64,000 nt of DNA from Chaetorhynchus papuensis (lineage: Eukaryota > Chordata > Aves > Passeriformes > Rhipiduridae), in NCBI GenBank assembly GCA_013396525.1, contig VWYX01000690.1:241614-305613 (forward strand), written 5' to 3'. The position numbers and the translations under genes were made by a program. A model generated the notes under the pieces. That model searched no databases. It saw only the letters and a list, made by a program, of their open reading frames with translations, and was not told where the DNA came from. Shown piece by piece: positions 37,239 through 48,110 of this stretch (positions are counted from its first letter, which is position 1; every line of letters begins with the position of its first letter).

Positions 37239-37537
37239 CTTCGCAGCCGGTGCTGTAAGTGCTGGTGCTGCCGCGTTATAAGGGCACTTTCCCACACGGG
37301 GCCACCGGGACTGCTCCTATACCAGCCCACGGCCGGGTGCCCCGGGTAGGGCGAGCTACTGAAGCCATGGTCCGACTCCGTCTCTGCGGCCAGCGATGAG
37401 GCAGAGCTCCCCATGGTTCCCCCCTACCCAGGCCACGCTGAGATTTAGCCTAGGTTAGGTCCAAGCCAGTGGCATGGGCAGCTCGGGTGGAACGGGCGAG
37501 GCGCTGCGGCATGGGCTGCTGCAAAGATCCCAGCACG
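37239..37537 (-). CDS. CAPN15: Candidate alternative CAPN15 coding exon (N-terminal extension)
   Basis: Seen in sequence: acceptor ttcctttctccag before 37537, donor CGAAG|gtaagg at 37238, and an ATG at 37414 in a strong ACCATGG context. An in-frame TAG lies four codons upstream of it. The ATG opens 58 codons plus two bases (37414-37239). Joined to the CAPN15 exon at 11237, the two bases plus the 22 pre-ATG bases give eight codons without a stop and run in frame into the canonical Met. The predicted form has 66 extra residues. They start MGSSASSLAAETESDHGFSS, contain aromatic/Pro-rich SSPYPGHPAVGWYRSSPGG, and end Gln/His-rich. Gly2 and Ser6 fit an N-myristoylation pattern. Inference: an alternative CAPN15 N-terminus. 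It could instead be non-coding 5' UTR. Confidence 0.6.
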
Positions 37538-39640
37538 CTGGAGAAAGGAAGGTCGGTTCTGATCAGAGTTGGAAAAAAAAAAAAAAACAACAAACAAACA
37601 CAGAGAAAGGGGAAAAAAAGGAAAGAAAAAGAGAGAAAGATAAGGTACGATTTCAGCAACAACCCTCCAGTTCTAAAGCCTATCAATGCATGCTCTGATC
37701 AGGGTCCCCATCCCAGAGCTCACTGGGATGGGAAGGGCTGTGTCACTGACTCCAGCTTTTGCTGCTGGAGATGGGGAGTGTGGGGGGTCTAGAAGAAGCT
37801 CCCCCCAAGGTAAGCATCAGGAGTTCCCAGGCACAGGGAAGCACCAACAGATGGAGGGAAGCACAGCAGAGCCCAGCACAAAGCCCTTCACACACAGGAA
37901 AGAAGCAGAAAATGGGACAAGCCAGGCCCACCTGGAGCCCAAAGCAGCAGCCCTTGGGGACAACACACACCAGGTTAGCCTGGGCTCTGACTGGCACACC
38001 AGTTTTAGTTACCTCAGCTACAAGGACTGGATGGTTTGTGTGCTTACAAGTAAAATAAAATATCCCTCTTTTCCTGTTTCCCACTAACACCCCAGTAAGG
38101 CTGGAACTGGACAGACTGGGGATCTGCACAAGTATTTTCTATGACTATTTATTTTCAGCTCAAGCCAAGTTTCAGCTGATCCTGAGCACGCTCCTACCCA
38201 CAGAAGCAGGTCTGGGGCTTTGATCCTCTGTTTCTTGCTCTCTTTTTCCTACTTTTTGGAATTTATTCTTCAAGCATCCCCACAATTAAACTCCAGAAAC
38301 ATTTCATGTCCTCTAGTATTCAAAGAAGTTTAAACACACGCGTCTCTCCTTCAAATGAAAAGGCAGGACAATCTGGATGCACGTCAGGAGCAATGGATCA
38401 AGGTAACATTTAACAGAGCAAAAAAGAAGAAACAAGAAAGAAGGAAAAATTAGCACAGCTGAGCTTATTCGATTACCCACCAGGATTTAAGGAGATGAAT
38501 GAACCACAGAAAGACCTTTGCGAAGAAACCACTTTTGCCGTAAAAAGGCTGAGATGAGGAGTTCTAAAATACAGTTTTTCAATCCCAGGATTGATCTAAG
38601 GGATCAAGAAAGGCCTTAATAGATAATAGACTCTCAAAAGCAGCAGCTCAAGGAGCAGGTGCAATTTTGCTACAAGCTCAATACCAGAATGTGCCTGCAT
38701 TAGGTCATTAACTAGAGAATGTTAACTGCTCTGTCACGGTCTCTGTAGCCTACAAAGCCTGGACTAACCAAATAAATCTGAAAAAAGCCCAAGAACACAG
38801 TCTTTCCTACCTCCTCCTCATCGTAATTGGTCTGCCTCACCGCTGTACATCAGCCCCACATCCCCACTACCCAGCAGCAAGGTTTCGCTGATTTCCCAAA
38901 TCCAACCAAAGTGGATCCCTGGCGCTTCCTTCCCCTCTCATTTCCTGCTATTCAAGCTGTTAATTTGTAACAAATCTGAATTTCTGGCTAAATGAAAGCC
39001 ACGCGATGTGAGGGGAAGAGCACTTTCCAGTCCCATCAGCTCAGTCTATCTGAGCCATCAGTCAGCCCACACCTGTGCTGTCTCTGGCTCTTCCGCCCCA
39101 TCCTGGGGGGATCCCTAAGTGCTCCAGCAGCCAAGGCACAGGGGATGCAACTCTGACACCTACCAGAAGAACAAACTGTCTCTTACCTCAAAACTCGGGT
39201 TCTATCATGATAAAGTAGATAAATAAAGGCAAGATGGGTAGAACAGCCCCTCACTGCAGGCTGAGCCAAACAGAGGAAGGATGCCCAGGCGTCAGCAGCC
39301 TTTTTCCCCGACGAGTTGGGTTAAACTGCCACATAAAGCACTTCCACAGCCTGGTTCAAGACCAATTCCTCAAGCTGGTAAAGCAGAACCCTTTGCTTCC
39401 TCCTCCTGCCCATGGGAACGCCAGTTTTATCTCATCCCAAGAGGAGACAGACATGCCTGCTGCCCGCATCGTTGCCGGCTCCCAGTGTGGTGCTGCTCTC
39501 CTGGCCCGTCTCCTCCGCCAGCTCCACACCAGGGATCCAGAACAGGCAGCTCCACTCCGCAGGGAGGGGAAAGGCTGGGAGCCCTGCTTTAAAACCTGCA
39601 GTAAAACCCCATGGTGGGTGGAGTTGGGAGAGGAAGGGAG

Positions 39641-39650
39641 CTATAAATAG
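39641..39650 (+). promoter_or_regulatory. CTATAAATAG element (MEF2-type or TATA box)
   Basis: This is a second perfect copy of the same 10-mer as at 32133. It is followed within about 40 bases by CpG-containing sequence (gtcggagcgatctccgag). It could be a MEF2 site or a plus-strand TATA box. Motif match only. Confidence 0.3.
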
Positions 39651-41422
39651 GTGGAGGATAACCTAGCTAAGTCGGAGCGATCTCCGAGACTGTCTGGTCT
39701 AACTGGGCTGCTTGGCTGTGAGTGCTGCGTGAAATCGGATTTCTCCAGGCAAAGCAGTAAATCCTTCTCCTCAGGGTCACCCTCATGCCAGGTGAGAGCA
39801 GCCAATGAATGCTATTGAAGGGGGAGCGTTGACCAAAGGTGGGGAGAGGGCGAACCAGTTTGAGAACAGGAGTGGCCGCAGCCCAATGCAAAGCACGTAC
39901 GTGCTCACCATGCTGAGCCCCAAAATGCCTTTGGCCAACACTAAGCAAATGAGGAGCCTCCAAAAAGTCAAGGTGAGAATGGAAACTGCACCCCAGCAAG
40001 GGAAGGGGTCAATTAAAGAAGAAGAAAGCCTCTCTGGAAGCACTCAGCCTTACTGTTGAGGAATTTCTGCCACTGGGCAGGGAGATGCCCCAGGAGATGA
40101 CCTGCAGGCACGAGGCTGAACAGGGGAGGCTTCAGTCAGTAAAAGGGAGCAAACTGCCAAGAGTTCCTCTGTCTTGGCAGGAGGGAGCAGGATTTTTCCT
40201 CTAATTAATAAAGCACTGCTTCCACCTATCTAATCTGGAGAGGAAGCAACAATGTGAACAGATTGAAGTGTCTTGAGAAGGGTGGATCTCACTCATGGAA
40301 ATTACCAGTTAAGCACCTTAGCAAGATGCTGAGTTTGGATTTTGGTTTTCTGCCCCTCGCAGCTGCAGTAATTACCAGGTTTGAACTGATGCTGTGTAAC
40401 TGCTCCCAAAATATCGCTTCCAAACTAAATCCAGGTTTGATCTTGCCACCCCCAAGCCCCTCACAGCTGCTTACCCTGATCTGTGGTACCTGACGCAGAC
40501 CCTTCCTCAAATTGCCCACCAGACCCTGAGCAGCAGGCACACACAGAGTGTGCAGGACAGCGAAGCTGTCCCATGGAGCTCCTCCTGCTGCCAGGACAGC
40601 AAAGCAGCTGCCTGGATGCTTCCAGATAACCTTATTCCTCCACACCAGCGAGCAGTGCTGACCCTCTGGGCCCCAGCTCTCCTGTCACAGCAGAGCAGGC
40701 AGGAAGGGTGGGGATCTACCCAACCCCCTTTCCTTCCCTCCAGTTTCAAAGTAGGTTTTGGCTCTGAAGAGAGCAAAAAAGGAAAAAAAAAAAAAAAAGG
40801 GAACTAGCCCACATGTTTCAATGCATCTAGGAAGTTGCAGGATCAACTTTTCCTAGCATCAGCCCCAAGCTCTTCCCTTGGCACGCAGCAGGAAGAGACA
40901 GAGGTCCCTGGAACTGCTGCAGCCACTGAGGAAACCAGTGAGGCAGACTCACCCCAGCTGGTCCCATGTGCAGCAGCCCCTCCTTGTGATGGGATACTCC
41001 CACACTCCTTTTCCTAGTAATTTATTGATCCATGTGGCACGAGGCAGCTTTGCTCCTGCTTGAATTTTCCAGCCTTTCTTGGTTCTCAGCCTTGCAAACT
41101 CAGGGACAAGACTTTGCCACTTCATTAACTCCCCCACTCCCCCAGCCCATAAATCAAGTCAATTCTGAGCTACTCCCTTGCTCCAGGGAAGATCCAGGAA
41201 TGAAAATACCATCAGACGTACTGAACTCCAGACAGCTCTGGTCTGAGGTGTGGGCCAGCAGCTGACCCAGGAGAAGGCACAGAAGGTACCTGAGGGAAAT
41301 ACATCCCTCAAAGCTGTGCCCAGAGGAAGCTGCAAGAGGCTTTCTTCTAAAATTGAAGCTGAAGTACCAGCCCTTCTCCCTCCTCTGCTGTGTGAGCTCC
41401 CTCTGCCTGGGGGCTGACTAAG

Positions 41423-41545
41423 ATCCACAGAATGCCCTGACTTGGGCATAAGGATCATGAGTCCAACTCCTGGCCCTGCACAGGACTCCTCAACAATCTC
41501 ACCCCGTGCCTGAGAGTGTTGTCCGAGCGCTCCTGGCTTGAGGCT
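41423..41545 (-). mobile_element. CR1 LINE 3' tail fragment
   Basis: It reads tccacagaatgccctgactt, then gtccaactcctggccctgca, then cgtgcctgagagtgttgtcc. It is reverse-oriented and belongs to the same subfamily as the copy at 18921. Confidence 0.85.
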
Positions 41546-44500
41546 GTGACCATTCCCTGGGGAACCAGATGTGCTGGCACCTGGTACCACCCTCACCAGC
41601 AAAGGAGGAGCTCTCTGCCTTCAGTCCCATGTAACCTGCTGCTGGCAGGGAGAAACCAGGGCTCCTGAAGAGCTCTCATCGTCCAGGGCCCACACACAGC
41701 CCTGGAGGAGCAGCCTCCTCTCTGGGGACTGCGGGATGTGACCCACACCCTTAAACCCCAAGGAGCTCAGAGGCAGCTGGAGGAGCTGGGGCTGAGAGGG
41801 GGCATCGAGCTGGAGACGACCACTTCAGACATCCTGAAGGAATGGCCAACCCTTGGAGCCACCAATGCTGCCTCCATGCACAGCAGATCTGCCCTGAAGG
41901 AGGCACATGCCCAGGGGAGCCAGGGTAAGCAGGGAATGGTGTGCAGGGCTGGGAGGGTGCACAGCACGAAACACGGCAGCCTAAGAAGGTTATAAAGGCA
42001 CAGTGCAGGTTAGGCACGGGATAGCTAAGGATGCAGAGTGGAATGTCTGACAGTGTCATGGCAGCCAAGGAAGGGAAAGGAGCTCAAGCATTTGTGTGAT
42101 CCAGCCAGCCCCAGCTCCAGGCAGGGTGGCAGGACCTGAGGATGTGCAAAACCAGGCACCAGCACCAAGAAGAGCATGGCTGGAACTCACCAGGCTGAGA
42201 TGACCCTGGGAAAAGAAGTAACCCCAAGAGAGGAAGGGAAAAATGCTCTCTTTTTCCACAAGGCAGCAGGGGAAGAGCAGACAAGCAACAAGACACCCAC
42301 ATCAGGCAGACACAGCACTGAAATCCAAGCTGCAAACGCCGACACAACGAGAGCTCCAGGGCTCAAGTGCAGCAAGAGCAAGCGAGCTGGAACACTCTGT
42401 GCTGAGCAGGTGCCGTGCACACAGCTGGGGACAAGACAAAGTTTTGCTGCTCTTTCTCCCTGCCCTCACCTGCCAAGCCGGCCCAAATGCTGCAGTCTTG
42501 GCAGGAAATGAAGGTGTCAGCAAGTTCCAATTCCTTGCAAAGCTTCTGGCAGGGATGGGTGAGAAGGCACCTCCAAGGACAGAGGTATAACAGGAGGGAT
42601 GGGACAGTGGTTGGCACATTCAGCTGGGATGGGGGAGGCTTTTTCAGCCCTCGTGCTCCACCACAGAGCTCCCCGTGGTTCTGTGACTCAGAAAGCTCTG
42701 CCTTACCTGCCAGGGCCAAGGAGTCTTCAGGTGTGACAGGCAGCGTGCAAGCACTGCAGACAGGAGGACACAGGAAAGGGAGAGAAGGGTGAAACTCACC
42801 CACCCAAATGTTTGTGCTGGGGCAGAAGGCTGAGGGAAGAGAGTCAGATATTCTGGCCTTGAAGGAAATTGAGGGGACAGGAAGCTTTAAGTGAACTGTT
42901 TTCCAGATCCTGGTGAGAAATAAGACTGGTACACCACTTGCAGAGATATCATTAGCTGAAGTGAACTGTCTGGAAGCAGATTTCCAGATGGGCTATTAAT
43001 GAGGTAACAAGATAATTGAACCTGGAGTCCTAGACCAGCACAGAACAGGATCTCACGCTCCATGCTACAAAGTCCAGAACAGCAGCACATGTCTCTGGCC
43101 AAAGACACCAGCATGCAAAGGCAAGCTTGAGGGTCTTCACATTCTTTCAGCTGCCTTGAAACTGGTTCTGGCCCAACTTTAGCCCAGAAGAAACTCATAC
43201 ACAGCAGCTGAGTTGGGCTAAGCTGCCTTTAATGCCCAGCACTGTCTCTTCATAAGTATGCAGGCAGAGGAAGAGGTGTCCAAAGCCTGAAGTGAAAGAT
43301 TGATAGGAAAAGTAGATGTATTGCAGAGCCAGCTTAGCCACAGAGCAAGTACCATCAAAGTCTGAACAAAGTTTCCTCTCTCCCTTGCACTGGACACTGT
43401 AAACCAGTGACAGATAATCCAGGGAGCTACTGGAAATATATCCCGGTCACTTTGAGAGAGGGGATTACACAGATCTGAAAGGGCAATCAACATCTTAATC
43501 ACAAGCTGGAGGGAAAAAATGAGAAGCAGGAAGGGTTTTTCAAAATAAGGGTTAACTTCCAACCTCATCTCCACTGACAATTGCAAAGCAGTTTCTGAAC
43601 AAGCATGAAAATGGCAACAAGGGCAGTGCTGCAGAAGGGTTGGAGTGCAGACACATTTAGGAAAACCCACACAAGGAAATCCCTACAGCCCCAGTGCTCT
43701 ATTACATCAATTAACACTGCTCCAGTGGAGTGCAACGAGCCTCGTGTGTCCCGCGACTCCCGGCCAACTGGGGGTGACTCCGGAGCGTCACCACGGCGTG
43801 GGTGGGCTGGCAGGGCCCTCTCAGCAGCAGCAGCAGCAGCCAGGAAATGCCACAGAGACACTCACAGGGGAAGCAACAAAACAACACAGGCCACAGCATC
43901 CAATCTCGGCAAGCTTTACCAGCAGATCTCATTTCCAGATCTTTTCCTCCCCGTGTTCATAATCCTTGCAGCAGAGTTCTGTCATCCTACTCAGCTCACA
44001 GGCTGCCCCAGCTACAAAAGATGTCAGGCTGAAAAATCACCTCGCCAGACTGCCTGCTGAGACCAGTTGCATTATAAAAACAGGAAGCTCTTGCCTGCCT
44101 GCTCCCAATATGCTATGGATTTAATGGGAAGGAGCAGACGCAGGGATGCTTTGCAGGAAGAGCACACACATGGGACTCTTGCCAGGAAAAATGCATCTTG
44201 AGTAACACATGTGCTCTTAGTTTCCTCTTTTTTCAGAAAGGTTTAACTACACTCTGAGCTACCCAGCAGCAATAAACCACTTTTTTCCCCTCTTTCTCAC
44301 TTATAGCAGAGTGTTGCTTGGTAAACAGCAGATCTTCCTGTCTGAGGCTGTGCCAGCCTGTGCTGAACAGAACTGTTGTTATTGCACATTCACAGCTAGA
44401 GATAAACATGAATAAGAGCCACAAGTGAGAGCCAGGCACTGGTTCTTCAATACACTGCTTTATCAGGTTCACCTTGATTCAAACGTTTCTGACATCTCTC

Positions 44501-45800
44501 CCTCCTGAAGGGGCAAGATGGCACAAGCAGCAAGGACAAACATTAAAAAAGAAGACAGAAATGACAGCAGCACGAAAAGTGCTCTTCTGTACTCACTAAC
44601 ATTCACAAACTGTGCAGCTCACAGCTCCACCTGCACATGAAACACTCAAAAGCACAATACAGAAACAAATGGGCCCAGCCAACCCAACCTGCCCAAATGG
44701 GAAAACAAAACAGCCTTCAGCACCTTTCTCAGGACAAATCTCCATCCAGAGCCACAACTGCTGCAGGACATAAAGGTTACAGAGAACCAGGGAAGGAAAA
44801 AAATGTGCAAGTCATCATATCATCTGCAAGCTGACACTCTGCAATGACACAGGCACAACAAACCAGCCCAGGAAAAGTGGACACTGGAAGTGTGAGGAGG
44901 GTTTCTAACCTTTCCAAGAGCAGATCTCTGGACCAGCTGCTCCAGAAGCACTGAGGAAAAAAGCACAGCGTGAGTTCCAACAATTAGTTCCTGGACAAGT
45001 TCATGACCTGCATGAGATGACTGCCCATCTTCAGCAGCACGGAACTGGACTTGACCCATGAAGTTCCTTCCCCCCAATCACTCAGCAACCTAAATTCATA
45101 GAGGCCCAGACACAGCACAAACACGAGGTCATTCCCAAAAAGACAGCAGGGATTGTATCTTCAGATCATGCTAAGCTGACAGATAAGCAGATGAAGAGCT
45201 GGCCACTGCAGAAGGGAGGGGAAGAGAGTTGCAGCAAGAAACAGTCTCACAGCCAGTGAAAACTCAGGGCACAAACTTGGAAAGCAAAGTCTGAGGGGCA
45301 GGAGGTGGAGATGTCCCCCAAGCACACTGTCCCCAGACACTCCAGCCACAGCTTTAATGCTGACACAGACTAGACAGACAGTAAATATATAATTTGCCCA
45401 AGCCACATCCAGTCACATCCCTTCCTAGAGATAGTTCCAGTCCTCACTGCAGTGCCCTGCCCAAGCCACACAGGCAGCAGCACCTGGGTGTCTCCTTCTG
45501 CCATTTTAATGCAATTTGGCCTTCCCTGGCTTTCATCAGGCACCATGTCCCAATTTCCAACCAACTGGCCTAGATTTAAGCCAACACATCTCTGGCTGTG
45601 CCTCAGGCAAGCGCAGAGGTGGGAGAAGCCTGACAGACAACGGTGCCATTTGGCATTTCCATCACAAACAACCAAGAGATAAAAGCACGAGAATTGCTGA
45701 GAGCTGCACAAGAGGCTCCTGCCTTCCCCAGGAGCACAGGGAACCAGGGGAGAACAGGGAAGTGGGACAGACTCAGGGGCGAGAGAGGAAGTTCCTCTTC

Positions 45801-45964
45801 TAGAATCATAGAGTCCCACAGTGGTTTGGGTTGGAGGGAACCTTAAAGCCCATCTCCTTCCACCCCCTGCCACCTTCCACTAGCCCAGGTTGCTCCAAGT
45901 CCCATCCAGCCTGGCCTTGAACACTTCCAGGGATCCAGGGGCAGCCACAGCTTCTCTGGGCAAC
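45801..45964 (-). mobile_element. CR1 LINE 3' fragment
   Basis: It starts tagaatcatagagtcccaca, then gtggtttgggttggagggaa, then ggccttgaacacttccaggg, and is cut off after cttctctgggcaac. It is minus-strand. Confidence 0.88.
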
Positions 45965-47112
45965 AGGAAAGCACAGCTCAGCACAACCATTTAATGCAAA
46001 AGCACCGCATTACTGCTTACCCCTCTCCACCTCCAGATGACACCTGACAAACACATGAATCCTTCTGCACACTGATGTGGCAGCCATGCCATTGCTTCTG
46101 TTCAGAGATTATACTGTATTGAAATTATAGGTGTGGAATAACACCTGGTACAATGAAGTGATACAAACAAAACAGGGCCTGACACCACCACAACCCTCCC
46201 CTCTCCTCACCAGAGTGGTTTTACTGGCTCACTGTCTCCATCACAACCGGCTCCTCTTCAGCCACACCAGTACAGCTGGAATTGTAGGATGTGTTCAATT
46301 ACACACACCTTAAGCAATATTTTCTGGGAACAGTCATTTGAACAAATACAATGGTCATATGAGGAAAAGGCTGAACTCTGAGAGGGCTGAAACACAATGC
46401 AGATGGTTTGAGTGATGGTAGAGCAAAGCCAGCCAGGCCACCTGTGGTACCTCCAGCACAGGGAGGGAGCTGGACTTTAACCAAGAGCTGCTGGCTGCAT
46501 CCTGAACCAAAAGGGCAGATGGAGAGGAGATCATGTTACTGGAGTCACTCCCAAATGCTTTGCGAGACACATCCAGCTGCCTGAGCCTTGTGTGGTGCTG
46601 CAGACCCCCAGCCTCCCCTCCAGCAGGCTCTGCTCACTAAGACATGGCAAGGTCAGGCAACAGGAACAAGGGCAGTAGCTTTTGGAAGACATTCCAGAGC
46701 TGCATCAAAACAGATCCAAGAGCAGGAATGCCAGCTCATCCCTCTCACCCCTGAGAACAAGCCATGGTGCAGATCTGACCAACACCTGCCTGGTGACAGT
46801 CACCACTCAAACACCACAGTGCTCATGGCCTGGCCTCAGTGACCAAAGCTGTGAGAGGTTCCTGCAGACCTTCTGCTGTGGCTGGACATCAATGTAACAC
46901 AGAGACTCCAGCTAGTCCATAAACATCCAGGCAGACCAGATGGGCCAACACACAGCAAGCACTAGTGTCCATCTGATTAATCCAAAGCCCCAACCTGGAT
47001 GAGGCCACGTCAACCTGGATCATTTCAATGCAAGGACAACACCATCACACGCTGCAAGCGCATCCTGAAGGTCCAAGCTCAGACTGGCTTCCCACCACCT
47101 CATCCTGCCTCC

Positions 47113-47155
47113 ACAGCCCAGGCTCTGAACGCCCAGGCTCTGAACGCCCAGGCTG
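47113..47155. repeat. 15-bp minisatellite, about 2.5 units
   Basis: The unit gctctgaacgcccag is repeated in tandem inside the 16 kb intron. Confidence 0.75.
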
Positions 47156-47889
47156 AAAGCAGCCCAGCCACATGAGGCACAACACTCTCTGTTCCAGTGG
47201 GCTGGGAACTGCCATGGCTCTGTGGTTACTGCAGGCAAAGCTATGCAGAGTTTCTTAATTTACTGCCCTGCCCTTGCACTGCCTCAAATACACCCTGAGA
47301 CAGTCATGCAGTTTCCACTGTTTAAGAATTCAAGGTGCCGGAAGACCCCACAATTTCTCTTCCACTCTCACAGTTTCCTCTTCACCATGAGAAAACCAGA
47401 GGACATCAGTATCCCCACGCATTTGAGCACGTACCCTTCACACAGACGGCATGGAAACACGCAAAGAAGGAATTCAAACAAGGAAGAAAGACAAGAACGA
47501 GAGGCATGAGAGACACGAAGCGGGGTAACTGTGCTCACAAACCAGAGGAGAGAAGGCCTCCCTCCTTCCAGCCCCTCCCAGCCCAGCCCAGAACCAGCTG
47601 AGTCAGAAAAGCCTCTCACCCAACACAGTTCCTGCTTGGCAGGTCCAGTGCCAGTTGGTGTAGAGTCAGCCTGGTGTCCCTGGACCTGAGCAGCCGCTGC
47701 TGGCACCCGCTGAGTGGCCTGGCTGGAGGAGCATGCTAGAAGGTCCCTGCACCAAGCACTGGGAGCACACCAAGCCAGGAAGGAGAGGCTGCCGTCCCAA
47801 GCTGCTGGACAGAGAGTAAAAAAGGCACATAAGAATAAATGACCGCTGAGACTCCAGACCCATCAGCATGCCACCAGCAGAGATAACCA

Positions 47890-48110
47890 ACCTCACATTT
47901 TTGGTCCCTCAATCAGCATCCCCTTGAACTTGCAGCTTGCAGAGGGCTCTGTGCTTCCTACGACATCCAGCTGGAGTTTGGTCCCCCCTGTAGACAGCTT
48001 TGGGGTCAGCTCAGACTCCTCACTCGTGCTCTCAGAACCTTTGGCCGTGCCTTTATAGCTCCGTGCCCACCACCGGCCTCGCTCCTTGCCGGCGGCCGCT
48101 GCTCAGCATC
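47890..48110 (-). other. Candidate alternative exon or promoter patch
   Basis: A CpG-richer island stands in AT-richer intron. On the minus strand a TATAAA lies at 48057-48052. A frame of about 65 codons without a stop runs across it and ends at a TGA near 47895; it contains KLQLDVVGSTEPSASCKF and lacks low-complexity sequence. There is no in-frame ATG at its upstream end, so it would have to be an internal or terminal exon. Splice signals are weak (a gctgagcag acceptor and a possible AAT|gtgagg donor). It is not assigned to any protein I know. Confidence 0.25.

Noticed and set aside
37450..37686. Minus-strand frame of 78 codons overlapping the 37 kb exon
   Set aside because: It begins in the poly-pyrimidine tract and ends at a TAG before the MGSS start; it is not in the CAPN15 frame and has Phe-rich low complexity.
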